This document shows, piece by piece, positions 45,435 through 56,800 of a DNA stretch of 64,000 nucleotides. The notes below the pieces were generated by a model. That model was not told where the DNA came from, did no database searches, and saw only the letters and a list, made by a program, of their open reading frames with translations. Each line of letters opens with the position of its first letter. Positions within the stretch are counted from its first letter, which is position 1. The DNA lies in NCBI RefSeq assembly GCF_000373145.1, contig NZ_KB890622.1, forward strand, positions 62,001-126,000. Reading direction: 5' to 3'. Origin of the DNA: Thermus oshimai DSM 12092. GTDB lineage: Bacteria; Deinococcota; Deinococci; Deinococcales; Thermaceae. A program made the translations under genes and the position numbers.

Positions 45435-48400
45435 TGGGCCTTATTGTACACCCCGTGCCAGGCCTGGAGGGGTTGGACCTTTAAGGGGGCTTCCCGGGCC
45501 GCAAGGATGGCCTTCAGGCTCCACCAGGCCCCCTCCTTGGTGGTGATGAAGGGGAGGCCCCGCTCCACCGCCCGCCTCAGCTCGGGGTGGGGGAGGGTGG
45601 CGATGAGGAGGTCGTATTCTTCCTCGGAAAGCTCAAACCCCGCCTCCCGGTAAAGCGCCTTGAGCTCCTCGAGGCCCTCCCCGATGAAGCGGACCCGGCC
45701 CCTTAGGGGTAGCCGCTGCCCCGCGCCCAGCTCCGCCTTGTAGTAGGCCAGGTAGGGGTTCTCGTCTATGCCCATGCTCTCCCCCGTGGAGCGCATCTCC
45801 GGGCCCAGGACCGGGATGACCCCCGGGAACTTGAGCCAGGGGATGACCACCTCCTTCACCGCGTAGTAGGGGGGGACGGGGTCCAGGTCCCGCACCCCCA
45901 GCGCCCTGAGGGTCTTGCCCACGGCGATGAGGGCCGCCAGCTTGGCCAGGGGCACCCCGATGGCCTTGGACACGAAGGGCACGGTGCGGCTCGCCCGCGG
46001 GTTGGCCTCGAGGATGTACACCTCCTCCCCCAGCACCGCGTACTGGACGTTCAAAAGCCCCTTCACCCCCAGGGCCAGGGCCAGCCTCCTCGTGTAGGCC
46101 CGCACCCTCTCCAGCGCCTCCTGGGAGAGGTGCACGGGGGGGAGCACGGTGGCCGAGTCCCCGGAGTGGACCCCCGCCCGCTCCACGTGCTCCATGATCC
46201 CCGCCACCATGACCTCCTCCCCGTCGGAAAGGGCGTCCACGTCCAGCTCAATGGCCCCTTCCAGGTACCGGTCCAGGAGGAGGGAGGGCCGCTCCACCAA
46301 GGGGGCGTAGACCTCCTCCAGGTAGGCCTTAAGTTCCTCCGGGCCCCGCACCACCCGCATGGCCCGCCCCCCCAGGACGTAGGAGGGGCGCACCAGGAGG
46401 GGGTAGCCCACCTCCTCCGCAAGCCTCAGGGCCTCCTCCGGGCCCTCCGCCACCCGGCCCTCGGGCTGGGGGATGCCGAGCGCCTGGCAGAGCCGGTTGA
46501 ACTCCGCCCGGTCCTCCGCCTTGTGGATGGCGGAGAAGGGGGTGCCTAGGAGCTTAACCCCCGCCTCCTCCAGCCCCTTGGCGAGCTTCAAGGGGGTCTG
46601 CCCCCCCAGGGTGGCGATGACCCCCAGGGGCCTTTCGTGCTCCACCAGGTTGAGCACGTCCTCCAGGGTGAGGGGCTCAAAGTAGAGGCGGTCCGCGGTG
46701 TCGTAGTCCGTGGAGACGGTCTCGGGGTTGGAGTTCACCATGATGGTCTCGTACCCCGCCTCCTTCAGGGCCCAGACCGCGTGCACCGTGGCGTAGTCAA
46801 ACTCCACCCCCTGGCCGATGCGGATGGGCCCCGAGCCCAGGATGACCACCTTGGGCTTCTTGGAGGGCCAGACCTCGTCCTCCAGCTCGTAGGTGGAGTA
46901 GTGGTAGGGGGTGTAGGCCTCAAACTCCGCGGCGCAGGTGTCCACGGTCTTGTAGACGGGGGCCACCCCCTGCGCCTTCCGCTCCGCCCGCACCTCCCCT
47001 TCCTTCCGCCCAAGGAGCTCCCCCATGCGGGCATCGGAAAGCCCTAAGCCCTTGTAGAAGCGCCAGTCCTCCCGGTCCCTTGGGGGGTGGCCCCTTAGCC
47101 ACTCCTCCGCCTCCACGATCTCCTTCACCTGGTGGAGGAACCAGGGGTCAATGCGGGTGGCCTGGTGAAGCTCCTCCACGCTCATCCCCCGCCTTAGGAG
47201 CTCAAAGACCGCGTAGATCCGGTCGGGGTTGGGGTAGAGCTTCCTCTCCAGCTCCTCCGTCCGCACCCCGGCCAGGGCCCGCACGTCCCGCTCCAGGCCC
47301 CTTAAGGCCTTCATGAGGGCTTCCTTGAAGGTGCGCCCCATGGCCATGACCTCCCCCACGGACTTCATCTGGGTGCCGAGCTCGTCCTTAAGCCCCCCTT
47401 GGGTGTTGGGGAGGTCTTTGAACTTCTCAAAGGCGAAGCGGGGGATCTTCACCACCACGTAGTCGATGGTGGGTTCAAAGGAGGCCGGGGTCTTGCGGGT
47501 GATGTCGTTGGGAAGCTCGTCCAGCCGGTAGCCCACCGCAAGGAGGGCGGCGATCTTGGCGATGGGGAAGCCCGTGGCCTTGGAGGCCAGGGCCGAGGAG
47601 CGGGAGACCCGGGGGTTCATCTCGATGACCACCTGCCGCCCCGTCCTGGGGTCCACGGCGAACTGGATGTTGGACCCCCCGGTGTCCACCCCGATCTCCC
47701 GGATGATGGCCCGGGCGGCGTCCCGCATCCTCTGGTACTCCACGTCGGAAAGGGTCTGGGCGGGGGCCACGGTGATGGAGTCCCCGGTGTGGACCCCCAT
47801 GGGGTCAACGTTCTCAATGCTGGTGATGATGACCACCGTGTCCGCGTGGTCCCGCATCACCTCCAGCTCAAACTCCTTCCACCCCAGGACGGACTCCTCC
47901 ACAAGGGCGGTGTGGACGGGGGAAAGCCTTAGCCCCCGGCCCAAGACCTCCCTCAGCTCCGCCTCGCTCCGGGCGATCCCGCCCCCCGTGCCCCCCAGGG
48001 TGAAGGAGGGGCGGACCACCACCGGGTAGCCCACCTCCTGGGCGAAGGCCAGGCCCTCCTCCAGGGAGGAGACCATCTTCCCCCGGGGCACCTCGAGGCC
48101 GATCTTGCGCATGGCCTTCTGGAACTCCTCCCGGTCCTCCCCCTTTTTGATGGCCTCGGCCTTGGCCCCGATGAGCTCCACCCCGTAGCGCTCCAGGATC
48201 CCCTCCTCGTGGAGGGCCATGGAGAGGTTGAGGGCGGTCTGCCCCCCCAGGGTGGGGAGGAGGGCGTCCGGGGCCTCCTTGGCGATGATCCCCTCCAGGT
48301 ACTCCAGGCTCAGGGGCTCAATGTAGGTGGCCTCGGCCAGGTCCGGGTCGGTCATGATGGTGGCGGGGTTGGAGTTCACCAGGACCACCCGGTACCCCAC

Positions 48401-48517
48401 CCCCCGGAGGGCCTTCAGGGCCTGGGTGCCGGAGTAGTCAAACTCCGCGGCCTGGCCGATGGTGATGGGCCCCGAGCCGATGATGAGGATTTTTTTCAGG
48501 TCTCTCCTAGGCGGCAT
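45431..48517 (-). CDS. carB: carbamoyl-phosphate synthase large subunit
   Basis: A 1028-residue enzyme making carbamoyl phosphate for arginine and pyrimidines. The two ATP-grasp halves are visible: [21 protein letters not shown] at the start and [24 protein letters not shown] at about residue 550. The C-terminal 140 residues are the allosteric MGS-type domain. The start ATG 48517 ([11 protein letters not shown]) is the family start; the ORF upstream of it is not conserved. TATCCT (48540-48535) may be its -10. carA is not in the window. Confidence 0.96.
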   Translation of the reverse strand: MPPRRDLKKILIIGSGPITIGQAAEFDYSGTQALKALRGVGYRVVLVNSNPATIMTDPDLAEATYIEPLSLEYLEGIIAKEAPDALLPTLGGQTALNLSMALHEEGILERYGVELIGAKAEAIKKGEDREEFQKAMRKIGLEVPRGKMVSSLEEGLAFAQEVGYPVVVRPSFTLGGTGGGIARSEAELREVLGRGLRLSPVHTALVEESVLGWKEFELEVMRDHADTVVIITSIENVDPMGVHTGDSITVAPAQTLSDVEYQRMRDAARAIIREIGVDTGGSNIQFAVDPRTGRQVVIEMNPRVSRSSALASKATGFPIAKIAALLAVGYRLDELPNDITRKTPASFEPTIDYVVVKIPRFAFEKFKDLPNTQGGLKDELGTQMKSVGEVMAMGRTFKEALMKALRGLERDVRALAGVRTEELERKLYPNPDRIYAVFELLRRGMSVEELHQATRIDPWFLHQVKEIVEAEEWLRGHPPRDREDWRFYKGLGLSDARMGELLGRKEGEVRAERKAQGVAPVYKTVDTCAAEFEAYTPYHYSTYELEDEVWPSKKPKVVILGSGPIRIGQGVEFDYATVHAVWALKEAGYETIMVNSNPETVSTDYDTADRLYFEPLTLEDVLNLVEHERPLGVIATLGGQTPLKLAKGLEEAGVKLLGTPFSAIHKAEDRAEFNRLCQALGIPQPEGRVAEGPEEALRLAEEVGYPLLVRPSYVLGGRAMRVVRGPEELKAYLEEVYAPLVERPSLLLDRYLEGAIELDVDALSDGEEVMVAGIMEHVERAGVHSGDSATVLPPVHLSQEALERVRAYTRRLALALGVKGLLNVQYAVLGEEVYILEANPRASRTVPFVSKAIGVPLAKLAALIAVGKTLRALGVRDLDPVPPYYAVKEVVIPWLKFPGVIPVLGPEMRSTGESMGIDENPYLAYYKAELGAGQRLPLRGRVRFIGEGLEELKALYREAGFELSEEEYDLLIATLPHPELRRAVERGLPFITTKEGAWWSLKAILAAREAPLKVQPLQAWHGVYNKAQ

Positions 48518-48623
48518 CGCGCACCCAAGGGCCAAGGATACCACGAAAAGCCCCGCTTCTCCAGAACCCGCTCACCTGCAACTTTACGCATAAGGGTGCA
48601 TACCTTTCCCGAGCCCTTCGGGG

Positions 48624-48629
48624 TATAGT
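48624..48629 (+). promoter_or_regulatory. -10 box of the rhodanese gene (leaderless)
   Basis: TATAGT ends 6 bases before the ATG at 48636; no ribosome site is present between them. Confidence 0.55.
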
Positions 48630-48635
48630 GAGGCC

Positions 48636-48920
48636 ATGCGCCGGGTCCGTCCCGAGGAGCTTCCCGCCCTCCTGGAGGGGGGGGTGAAGGTGGTGGACGT
48701 CCGTCCAGCGGATAGGCGAAAAACCCCTCTGCCTTTCCCCGCGGAGTGGGTGCCCCTGGAGAAGATCCAGAAGGGGGAGCATGGCCTCCCCAAGGTGCCC
48801 CTCCTCCTGGTGTGCGAGAGGGGCCTCATCAGCCAGGTGGCCGCGCTCTTTTTGGAGGCGGAGGGGTACGAGGCCATGAGCCTGGAGGGGGGCCTCGAGG
48901 CCTTGACGAAGGCAGAGTAG
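48636..48920 (+). CDS. rhodanese-like domain protein
   Basis: A 94-residue single-domain rhodanese fold. RVRPEELPALLEGGVKVVDVRPADRRKTPLPFPAEWVPLEKI is the N-terminal half, and the active-site loop is LLLVCERGLISQVAALFLEAEGYEAMSLEGGLEAL, with the catalytic cysteine in VCERG. It could move sulfane sulfur in tRNA or cofactor thiolation or detoxify cyanide; no partner is adjacent. It sits between divergent carB and the tRNA pair. Confidence 0.85.
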   Translation: MRRVRPEELPALLEGGVKVVDVRPADRRKTPLPFPAEWVPLEKIQKGEHGLPKVPLLLVCERGLISQVAALFLEAEGYEAMSLEGGLEALTKAE

Positions 48921-48947
48921 GCCCTTAGAATGGCGGATGCTGAGCGT

Positions 48948-49025
48948 GGTGAGCGTAGCTCAGCTGGTTAGAGCACCGGTCTGTGGAACCGGGGGTCGTG
49001 GGTTCAAGTCCCATCGCTCACCCCA
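48948..49025 (+). tRNA. tRNA-His (anticodon GUG)
   Basis: The acceptor stem GTGAGCG pairs with CGCTCAC, the D-arm has AGCTCAGCTGGTTAGAGC, the anticodon stem-loop is CCGGTCTGTGGAACCGG, and the T-arm is GTGGGTTCAAGTCCCAT. A G precedes the stem (position -1, 48948) and the discriminator is C, as required for histidyl-tRNA. CCA is encoded. Confidence 0.97.
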
Positions 49026-49031
49026 ACCTGG

Positions 49032-49055
49032 CCACCCCGAAAGGGGTGGTATTTT
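49032..49055 (+). terminator. terminator after tRNA-His
   Basis: CCACCCC (49032-49038) pairs with GGGGTGG (49043-49049) around a GAAA tetraloop, followed by TATTTT. It may end the tRNA-His transcript; TATTTT could also serve as the -10 for tRNA-Leu. Confidence 0.6.
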
Positions 49056-49059
49056 AAAG

Positions 49060-49178
49060 GGGGGCCTCGCCCCCTACGCGAGGATGGCGGAACCGGTAGA
49101 CGCGCCGGACTTAGGATCCGGTGGGGCAACCCGTGCGGGTTCAAGTCCCGCTCCTCGCACCACAAGGGCGAGGCCCCC
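49060..49178. repeat. 13-base inverted repeat enclosing tRNA-Leu
   Basis: GGGGGCCTCGCCC (49060-49072) is the exact reverse complement of GGGCGAGGCCCCC (49166-49178). The arms flank tRNA-Leu with 5 and 3 bases to spare, so a precursor transcript could form a closed stem. Each arm can also fold locally. Confidence 0.6.
49078..49162 (+). tRNA. tRNA-Leu (anticodon UAG)
   Basis: An 85-base class II tRNA with a long variable arm (TGGGGCAACCCGT). The acceptor stem is GCGAGGA/TCCTCGC, the anticodon stem-loop CCGGACTTAGGATCCGG reads UAG for CUA/CUG codons, and the T-arm GCGGGTTCAAGTCCCGC and an encoded CCA follow. It lies between tRNA-His and tig on the same strand. Confidence 0.96.
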
Positions 49179-49196
49179 AGCCTTGTGAGGTGGCGC

Positions 49197-50411
49197 GTGG
49201 CGGAGATCCTGGAGCGTTCCGGTTATCTGGTGAAGGTCCGGGTGGAGGTGCCCGCGGAGCGGGTGGCCCAGAGCTATGAGGCCCTGTTGAAGGAGGTGGC
49301 CGGGCGGGTGCGGATCCCCGGCTTCCGCCCCGGCAAGGCCCCCCTGAAGGTGGTGGAGGCCCGTTTGGGCCGGCAGGAGCTCCTGGAGGACCTCAAGGAG
49401 CGCCTGGTGGACGAGACCTACCCCGAGGCGGTGCGGGAGCTCGGCCTCCTGCCCGTGAGCGCCCGGGTGGTGGAGGCCTCCTTGGAGGAGGGGTCGCCCT
49501 TCGTCTACGTGGCCGAGGTGGAGAACTACCCCGAGGTGCGCCTCCCCGACTGGCGGAGCTTTACCCTGGAGGTGGCCCCCGTTGAGGTCACCGAGGAGAT
49601 GGTGGAAAAGGCCCTGGAGGAGCTCCGCCAGCGCTACGCGGAGCTCGTTCCCGTGGACCGGGGGGCGGAGGAGGGGGACCACGTCTTCGTGCGCACGGAG
49701 GAGGGGGCGGAGTTCCCCATTGACCTCTCCAAGGCCCTGCCCCATGTGCGGGAGGCCCTCCTCGGCAAGAAGGCGGGGGACGTGGTCCAGGTGCCCGTCC
49801 TGAACGAGAAGGGGGAAAAGGTCCGGGAGGTGAGGACGGAGATCCTGGAGGTCAAGACCCTCCAGGTCCCCGAGCTGGACGAGGAGTTCGCCAAGACCCT
49901 GGAGGCGGAAAGCCTCGAGGACCTGAGGGCCCGGGTGCGAGAAAGCCTCAAGCGCCAGGCGGAGGCCGAGTACCAGGCCGCCCGGGAGCGGGCCTTCCTG
50001 GAGAAGCTCGCGGAGGGCCTGGAGGCGGACATCCCCCCCTCCATGCTCCAGGCCGAGGAGCGGCACCTCCTGGAGCACCTGGCGGAGGACCTCCACCGGG
50101 AAGGAATCGCCCTCGAGGCCTACCTCAAGGCTTTGGAGGAGAAGGGCGAGCTGGAGAAGTTCCGGGAGGACCTGCGCCAGGAGGCCCAAAAGCGGGTGCG
50201 CCGGGCCCTGGCCAAGGAAAAGCTCGCGGAGGAGCTCCGCCCCCAGGTCACCGAGGAGGAGTGGCAGGCCTACCTCCAGAGCGTGGCCCGGGCCTACGGG
50301 CTTTCCCTAAAGGAGCTTCGCCAGCAGCTGGGCGAGCGGGGCCTGGAGCGCCTCAAGGCCTCCTACCTCCAGGACAAGGCGGTGCGGGAGGCCTTGGCCC
50401 AGCTGGGCTAG
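49197..50411 (+). CDS. tig: trigger factor
   Basis: A 404-residue ribosome-bound chaperone with prolyl isomerase activity. The N-terminal ribosome-binding signature is RIPGFRPGKAPLKVVEARLG, the FKBP-like domain covers about residues 150-235 (VDRGAEEGDHVFVRTEEG), and the rest is the C-terminal helical chaperone cradle. I choose GTG 49197 (AEILERS) because GAGGTG lies 5-6 bases upstream and the family starts there; an in-frame GTG at 49185 is the alternative. Placed immediately before clpP-clpX, the common tig-clp order, but a terminator-like hairpin separates them. Confidence 0.94.
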   Translation: MAEILERSGYLVKVRVEVPAERVAQSYEALLKEVAGRVRIPGFRPGKAPLKVVEARLGRQELLEDLKERLVDETYPEAVRELGLLPVSARVVEASLEEGSPFVYVAEVENYPEVRLPDWRSFTLEVAPVEVTEEMVEKALEELRQRYAELVPVDRGAEEGDHVFVRTEEGAEFPIDLSKALPHVREALLGKKAGDVVQVPVLNEKGEKVREVRTEILEVKTLQVPELDEEFAKTLEAESLEDLRARVRESLKRQAEAEYQAARERAFLEKLAEGLEADIPPSMLQAEERHLLEHLAEDLHREGIALEAYLKALEEKGELEKFREDLRQEAQKRVRRALAKEKLAEELRPQVTEEEWQAYLQSVARAYGLSLKELRQQLGERGLERLKASYLQDKAVREALAQLG

Positions 50412-50412
50412 G

Positions 50413-50457
50413 CCCCCTGGCCTCCCCCCAGGCCCTTCGTGGGCCAGGGGGGGTTTT
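50413..50457 (+). terminator. terminator after tig
   Basis: CCCCCTGGCC (50413-50422) pairs with GGCCAGGGGG (50442-50451), followed by GGTTTTCC. It would stop tig transcripts shortly before the clpP promoter. Confidence 0.65.
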
Positions 50458-50473
50458 CCTTCCCCTTCTCGGC

Positions 50474-50479
50474 TACAAT
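50474..50479 (+). promoter_or_regulatory. -10 box of clpP
   Basis: TACAAT lies 10 bases before the ATG at 50490, so the transcript has a very short or no leader. Confidence 0.5.
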
Positions 50480-50489
50480 AGGGAACGGT

Positions 50490-51074
50490 ATGGTGATCCC
50501 CTACGTCATAGAGCAGACCGCCCGCGGGGAGCGGGTCTACGACATCTACTCCCGCCTCCTCAAGGACCGCATCATCTTCCTGGGCACCCCCATAGACGCC
50601 CAGGTGGCCAACACCGTGGTGGCCCAGCTCCTCTTCCTGGACGCGCAAAACCCCAACCAGGAGATCCGCCTCTACATCAACTCCCCTGGGGGGGAGGTGG
50701 ACGCGGGCCTGGCCATCTACGACACCATGCAGTTCGTGCGGGCCCCGGTTTCCACCATCGTCATCGGCATGGCGGCCAGCATGGCCGCGGTGATCCTGGC
50801 CGCAGGGGAAAAGGGGCGGCGCTACGCCCTGCCCCACGCCAAGGTCATGATCCACCAGCCCTGGGGGGGAGCCCGGGGCACGGCCAGCGACATCGCCATC
50901 CAGGCCCAGGAGATCCTCAAGGCCAAGAAGCTCCTCAACGAGATCCTGGCCAAGCACACCGGCCAGCCCCTGGAGAAGGTGGAGCGGGACACGGACCGGG
51001 ACTACTACCTCTCGGCCAAGGAAGCCCTGGAGTACGGCCTCATTGACCAGGTGGTGACCCGTGAAGAGGCATAG
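50490..51074 (+). CDS. clpP: ATP-dependent Clp protease proteolytic subunit
   Basis: A 194-residue serine protease forming the ClpP tetradecamer. The catalytic triad is visible as S97 ([11 protein letters not shown]), H122 ([12 protein letters not shown]) and D171 (DRDYYLS). The start [24 protein letters not shown] is the family N-terminus and follows the TACAAT box by 10 bases; the longer frame runs through the tig terminator. clpX overlaps its end by 14 bases, so the protease and its unfoldase are made together. Confidence 0.96.
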   Translation: MVIPYVIEQTARGERVYDIYSRLLKDRIIFLGTPIDAQVANTVVAQLLFLDAQNPNQEIRLYINSPGGEVDAGLAIYDTMQFVRAPVSTIVIGMAASMAAVILAAGEKGRRYALPHAKVMIHQPWGGARGTASDIAIQAQEILKAKKLLNEILAKHTGQPLEKVERDTDRDYYLSAKEALEYGLIDQVVTREEA

Positions 51075-52257
51075 GGCCTACTGCAGCTTCTGCGGCCTGC
51101 GCCCGCCGGAGACGGGCCGGCTTCTGGAAAGCCCGGTGGAGGAGGTCTACATCTGCGAGGACTGCGTGGAGAAGGCCCACGAGTTCCTGAAGCAGAACCC
51201 CAAGGGGGAGCGGCCCGCCCTCCGCCTGGCCCGGCCCCAGGAGATCAAGGCCCACCTGGACCAGTACGTGGTGGGGCAGGAGGCGGCCAAGCGGGCCCTT
51301 TCCGTGGCGGTCTACAACCACTACAAGCGCCTCCTCCACCCCGAGGCGGAGATCGGCAAGTCCAACATCCTCCTCATCGGGCCCACGGGCACGGGCAAGA
51401 CCCTCCTGGCGGAAACCCTGGCCCGCTTCCTGGACGTGCCCTTCGCCATCGCCGACGCCACCACCCTGACCGAGGCGGGGTACGTGGGGGAGGACGTGGA
51501 GAACGTCATCCTGCGCCTCCTCCAGAACGCCGACTTTGACGTGGAGCGGGCGGAGATGGGCATCGTCTACATCGACGAGATCGACAAGATCGCCCGCAAA
51601 TCGGAAAACCCCTCCCTCACCCGGGACGTCTCCGGGGAAGGGGTCCAGCAGGCCCTTCTCAAGATCATCGAGGGCACCATCGCCAACGTCCCGCCCCAGG
51701 GGGGGCGCAAGCACCCCCACCAGGAGTTCATCCCCGTGAACACCAAGAACATCCTCTTCATCCTGGGGGGGGCCTTTGAGGGCCTGGAGAACATCGTGAA
51801 GGCGCGGGTGGGGAAGACGGCCATCGGCTTCACCAAAGGCGCGGTGGAGCGGGAGGAATCCCCGGAGGTCATCCCCGAGGACCTGGTGAAGTTCGGCCTC
51901 ATCCCCGAGTTCGTGGGCCGGGCCCCCCTGATCGTCCAGCTCCACCCCCTGGGAGAGGACGACCTGGTGCGCATCCTCACCGAGCCCAAAAACGCCCTGG
52001 TGCGGCAGTACCAGGAGCTTTTCCGCATGGAGGGGATTGAGCTCCGCTTCACCCAGGCCGCCCTCAAGGAGGTGGCCCGCCGGGCCCTCAAGCGGGGTAC
52101 GGGGGCCAGGGGCCTTAGGGCCATCCTGGAGAAGTCCATGGTGGACCTCATGTTTGAGGCCCCGGGGAGCGGGGTGAGGGAGATCGTCTTTGACCTCCCC
52201 CACCTGGACAACCCCCTGAAGGCCCTGGAGGAGGCCAGGCTCCGCCAGGCCTCTTAA
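51061..52257 (+). CDS. clpX: ATP-dependent Clp protease unfoldase subunit ClpX
   Basis: A 398-residue AAA+ unfoldase. The N-terminal zinc domain has YCSFCGLRP and ICEDCVEKA (four cysteines). Walker A is [15 protein letters not shown], Walker B is [10 protein letters not shown], the pore loop is [11 protein letters not shown], and the ClpP-binding IGF loop is seen in KTAIGFTKG. It unfolds tagged proteins and feeds them to ClpP. GTG start at 51061 lies inside clpP. Confidence 0.96.
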   Translation: MKRHRAYCSFCGLRPPETGRLLESPVEEVYICEDCVEKAHEFLKQNPKGERPALRLARPQEIKAHLDQYVVGQEAAKRALSVAVYNHYKRLLHPEAEIGKSNILLIGPTGTGKTLLAETLARFLDVPFAIADATTLTEAGYVGEDVENVILRLLQNADFDVERAEMGIVYIDEIDKIARKSENPSLTRDVSGEGVQQALLKIIEGTIANVPPQGGRKHPHQEFIPVNTKNILFILGGAFEGLENIVKARVGKTAIGFTKGAVEREESPEVIPEDLVKFGLIPEFVGRAPLIVQLHPLGEDDLVRILTEPKNALVRQYQELFRMEGIELRFTQAALKEVARRALKRGTGARGLRAILEKSMVDLMFEAPGSGVREIVFDLPHLDNPLKALEEARLRQAS

Positions 52258-52271
52258 GGCCCCAGTCCCCT

Positions 52272-53810
52272 TTAGGGTATGCCCGCATGCCCCCCTTCCA
52301 GCCTTTGGATGAGGGCTTCTTTCAGGGCGAAGAGGCGCTCGCTCAAGGAGACGTGGTAGAGGTGGGGGTTTACGAGCCGCCTCACCCCCGGGTCCAGCCG
52401 CTCCACGTCCTTCCGGCGCCTTTCCTTTAGGACCTCGAGGGGCAAGGGGGGAAAGAGCCTCTTCCCCCGGAAGACCTCCTCCAGAAGGGGCTCGAGGGCG
52501 AAGCTTCCCGGCTGGAGGGTGCGGTGCTTGGTGGCGTCCGTGGGGTGGCGGAGGGTGAGGGGCTTCCTGGGATCCGGCTCCTCCTCGTGGGTGGTGAGGA
52601 GGTCCGCGGTGGCGAGGCCCCTGTGGTCGTAGACCCGGAAGACCTTCTTGTGCCCGGGGTTTAGGACCTTCTCCAGGGAGTCCGAGATCTTGATGGCCGG
52701 GGCCCAGCGGCCGTCCTCCCGGATGGCCACCAGCTTGTAAACCCCCCCCAGGGCGGGGGCTCCCCAGGAGACCACCATCTTGGTCCCTACCCCGTAGACC
52801 AGGCGCTTGAGGAGGGCTTCCGGCTCCACCCCGTAGCGGGGGGCCTCCTCCAGGATCTGGCTTTTGATCTGCCAGATGACGAGCTCGTCCAGATCCCCCG
52901 AGAGCACGATGAGGGCTTCGGGGAAGCCCGCTTTGTCCAGCTCACGGGCCACCTGGATGGCCAAATAGGCCAGGTCCCCGGAGTCGATCCGCACCCCCAC
53001 GGGCCGGTGCCCTTTCCGCCTCAGCTCCTCAAAGACCTTGATGGCGTGGGGCAGGCCGGAGCGGAGGGTGTCCACGGTGTCCAGGAGGAGGACGGTGTCG
53101 TTGGGGAAGACCTCGGCGAAGGCCCGGAAGGCGTCCTCCTCCGTGTAGCCCAAGGCCAGGAAGGCCTGGACCAGGCTGTGGGCGTGGGTGCCCGAGGGGG
53201 GAAGGCCCAGGAGGTGGGAGAGGGAGACCGCGCTGGTGCGGTCCGCCCCCCCGATGAGGCTCGCCCGGGTGGCGCTCTCCCCCCCTTTGGCCGGGGCCCG
53301 GCGGAGGCCGAACTCCAGGACCAGGGCCTCCCCCGCGGCCTCCCGGACGCGGCTGGCCTTGGTGGCGATGAGGGTCTCGTAGTTGATGCGGTTTAAGAGG
53401 GCGGTTTCCAGGAGCTGGGCCTGGAGGAGGGGGCCTTCCACGCTGAGGAGGGGCACCTGGGGGTGGGCCACCCGGCCCTCGGGGAGGGCCCGCACCCGGA
53501 GGCCGGAGAACCCCCCCATGGCCTTGAGGTAGCGGAGGTAGTCCTCGTCAAAGAGGGGCTTCCCCGAGCGGCTTTTCAGAGCCCTTAGGGCGGCAAGCTC
53601 CTCCTCCCCGAAGCGGACCTCCTCCATCCAGGAAAGGAGGGGGTCCAGCCCGGCGAAGACGGTGTAGCCCGCCTGGTGGGCCCCGTAGTCGGGGTTTTTG
53701 CGGTAGAAGGCCTCAAAAAGGGCCTCCTTCTCGTGCAGGCCCAGGCGGAAGTACACCTGCCCCATGGTGAGCTGGTAGAGGTCGGTGTAGAGGATGCCAA
53801 AGGGGTCCAT
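52272..53810 (-). CDS. pncB: nicotinate phosphoribosyltransferase
   Basis: A 512-residue enzyme of NAD salvage converting nicotinate and PRPP to nicotinate mononucleotide. The start [81 protein letters not shown] and [10 protein letters not shown] are family blocks. TATGCT (53822-53817) ends 6 bases before the ATG, giving a leaderless transcript. Convergent with clpX and divergent from metH, 42 bases away. Confidence 0.94.
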   Translation of the reverse strand: MDPFGILYTDLYQLTMGQVYFRLGLHEKEALFEAFYRKNPDYGAHQAGYTVFAGLDPLLSWMEEVRFGEEELAALRALKSRSGKPLFDEDYLRYLKAMGGFSGLRVRALPEGRVAHPQVPLLSVEGPLLQAQLLETALLNRINYETLIATKASRVREAAGEALVLEFGLRRAPAKGGESATRASLIGGADRTSAVSLSHLLGLPPSGTHAHSLVQAFLALGYTEEDAFRAFAEVFPNDTVLLLDTVDTLRSGLPHAIKVFEELRRKGHRPVGVRIDSGDLAYLAIQVARELDKAGFPEALIVLSGDLDELVIWQIKSQILEEAPRYGVEPEALLKRLVYGVGTKMVVSWGAPALGGVYKLVAIREDGRWAPAIKISDSLEKVLNPGHKKVFRVYDHRGLATADLLTTHEEEPDPRKPLTLRHPTDATKHRTLQPGSFALEPLLEEVFRGKRLFPPLPLEVLKERRRKDVERLDPGVRRLVNPHLYHVSLSERLFALKEALIQRLEGGHAGIP

Positions 53811-53816
53811 GGGGCT

Positions 53817-53844
53817 AGCATAGCCCCTCCCTTTTGGCTACACT
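53817..53844. promoter_or_regulatory. divergent leaderless promoters for pncB and metH
   Basis: TATGCT on the minus strand (53822-53817) lies 6 bases before the pncB ATG; TACACT on the plus strand (53839-53844) lies 8 bases before the metH ATG. The two -10 boxes are 16 bases apart. Confidence 0.5.
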
Positions 53845-53852
53845 AGCGGGAT

Positions 53853-56800
53853 ATGGTGGAGGTCCACGCCTGCAGCCCGGGGTGCCGCCACCTCCACGGG
53901 GGGGCGGGGTGGGGGGAGGCCCCTTTGGTCCGGCTGGGCTACAACAAGGAGGCCCGGGCCCGGAAGTTTCCTTACCTCAAGGCCCTTTCCGAGCGGGTCC
54001 TGGTCTTTGACGGGGCCATGGGCACGGAGCTTCAGAAGCTGGACCTCACCCCGGAGGACTACGGGGGGGAGGCCTACTTCGGCTGCCCCGAGATCCTGAA
54101 CGCCACCCGGCCCGAGGTGGTGCAGGCCATCCACCGGGCCTACCTCGAGGCCGGCGCGGAGGTGATAGAGACCAACACCTTCGGGGCGCTCCGCCACGTG
54201 CTGGCGGAGTACGGCCTCGAGGCGCGGGCGGAGGAGCTCGCCCGGCGGGGGGCGGAGCTCGCCAAGGAGGTGGCCCGGCCCTACGGGGCCTTCGTGGCGG
54301 GGGCCTTGGGCCCTGGGACCAAGCTCATCTCCTTGGGGCAGATCACCTGGGAAGAGCTCTACGCCGCCTACAAGGAGGCCGCCCGGGGCCTCCTTCTCGG
54401 GGGGGTGGACCTCATCCTCCTGGAGACGGCCCAGGATATCCTCCAGGTGCGCTGCGCCGTTCTGGCGGTGCGGGAGGCCATGGCCGAGGTGGGGCGGGAG
54501 GTGCCCCTCCAGGTGCAGGTGACCATGGAGGCCACGGGCACCATGCTGGTGGGCACGGACGAGGCCGCGGCCCTGGCCGCCTTGGAAAGCCTCCCCATCG
54601 ACGTGGTGGGGATGAACTGCGCCACCGGCCCCGACCTCATGGACAGCAAGATCCGCTATTTTGCCGAGCACAGCACCCGCTTCGTCTCCTGCCTGCCCAA
54701 CGCGGGCCTGCCCCGGAACGAGGGGGGAAGGGTGGTCTACGACCTCACCCCCGAGGAGCTGGCCCGTTGGCAGAGGAAGTTCGTGGTGGACTACGGGGTG
54801 AACGCCGTGGGGGGGTGCTGCGGCACGGGGCCCCAGCACATCCGGGCCCTGGCGGAAGCGGTGCGGGGCCTCCCCGCCCCCAAAAGGCCCCCCGCCTTCC
54901 CCCCCCAGGTGGCCTCCTTGTACCAGGCGGTGCCCCTGAGGCAGGAGGCGAGCCTCTTCCTCATCGGGGAAAGGCTGAACGCCACGGGGAGCAAGCGCTT
55001 CCGGGAGATGCTCTTTGCGGGGGATTTGGAGGGCATCCTGGCCCTGGCCCGGGAGCAGGTGGCGGAAGGGGCCCACGCCCTGGACCTCTCCGTGGCCTGG
55101 ACGGGCCGGGACGAGCTTGAAGACCTCCGCTGGCTCCTGCCCCACCTGGCCACCGCGGTCACCGTGCCCCTCATGGTGGACTCCACCTCCCCGGAGGCCA
55201 TGGAGCTCGCCCTCCATCACCTCCCGGGCCGGGTCCTCCTGAACTCCGCCAACCTGGAGGACGGCCTACCCCGCTTTGACCGGGTGGCCTCCCTGGCCAA
55301 GGCCCACGGGGCGGCCCTGGTGGCCCTGGCCATTGACGAGGAGGGGATGGCCAAGACCCGCGCCCGCAAGGTGGAGGTGGCCCTCCGCATGTACCAGCGC
55401 CTCACAGAGCACCACGGCCTCCGCCCCGAGGACCTCCTCTTTGACCTCCTCACCTTCCCCATCACCCAAGGGGACGAGGAGAGCCGCCCCCTGGCCCGGG
55501 AGACCCTGGAGGCCATAGAGGAGCTTGCCGGGCGCCTGCCCGGGGTGGGGTTTGTCCTCGGGGTTTCCAACGTCTCCTTCGGGCTTAAGCCCAGGGCCCG
55601 CCGCGTCCTGAACTCCGTCTTCCTGGACGAGGCCAGGAAGCGGGGCCTCACCGCGGCCATCGTGGACGCGGGGAAGATCCTCCCCATCCACGAGATCCCC
55701 GAGGAGGCCTACGCCCTGGCCCTGGACCTCATCTACGACCGGAGGCGGCCCGGCTACGACCCGCTCCTCGCCTTCATGGCCTACTTTGAGGCCCACCAGG
55801 AGGACCCCGCCAAGCGGGAGGACGCCTTCCTGGCCCTTCCCCTTCTGGAAAGGCTCAAGCGGCGCATCGTGGAGGGGCGGAAGGTGGGCCTCGAGGCCGA
55901 TCTGGACGAGGCCCTAAGGGAAGGGCACAAGCCCTTGGACCTCATCAACGGGCCCCTCCTCGCGGGGATGAAGGAGGTGGGGGAGCTTTTCGGGGCGGGG
56001 AAGATGCAACTTCCCTTCGTCCTCCAGGCGGCGGAGGTGATGAAGCGGGCCGTGGCCCACCTGGAGCCCCACATGGAGAAGAGGGGCGCGGGGAAGGGCG
56101 TCATGGTCCTGGCCACGGTGAAGGGGGATGTGCACGACATCGGCAAGAACCTGGTGGACATCATCCTCACCAACAACGGCTACCGGGTGGTGAACCTGGG
56201 CATCAAGGTACCCATTGAGGAGATGCTGAAGGCGGTGGAGGAGCACAAGCCCCACGCCCTTGGCATGTCGGGCCTTTTGGTGAAGAGCACCCAGGTGATG
56301 AAGGAAAACCTGGAGTACATGGCGGAGAGGGGGTACACCCTGCCCGTGATCCTGGGCGGGGCGGCCCTCACCCGGGCCTTCGTGGAGGAGGACCTAAAGC
56401 GCATCTACCCCAACGTCTACTACGCCGAGGACGCCTTTGAAGGCCTTAGGCTCATGGAGGAGCTCACGGGCCACGCGCCCCCCGAGCTCACCCGCCGCGC
56501 GGCCCCAAGGCCCCCTAAGGAGGCCCCCAGGGTGGAGGTCCGGGCCAAGCCCGTGGGGGAGCCCCCTTCGGTCCCCAGGCCCCCCTTCTTCGGGGTGCGG
56601 CAGGAAGAGGGCCTGGACCTTTACACCATCGCCCACTACGTGAACAAGCTGGCCCTCTACCGGGGGCAGTGGGGGTACAGCCGGAAAGGGCTTTCCCGGG
56701 AGGAGTGGCAGGCCCTGGTGGAGCGGGAGGCGGAGCCCCACTTCCGCCGCCTCCTAAAGGAAGCCCAGGAGGAGGGCTGGCTTGCCCCCAGGGTGCGCTA

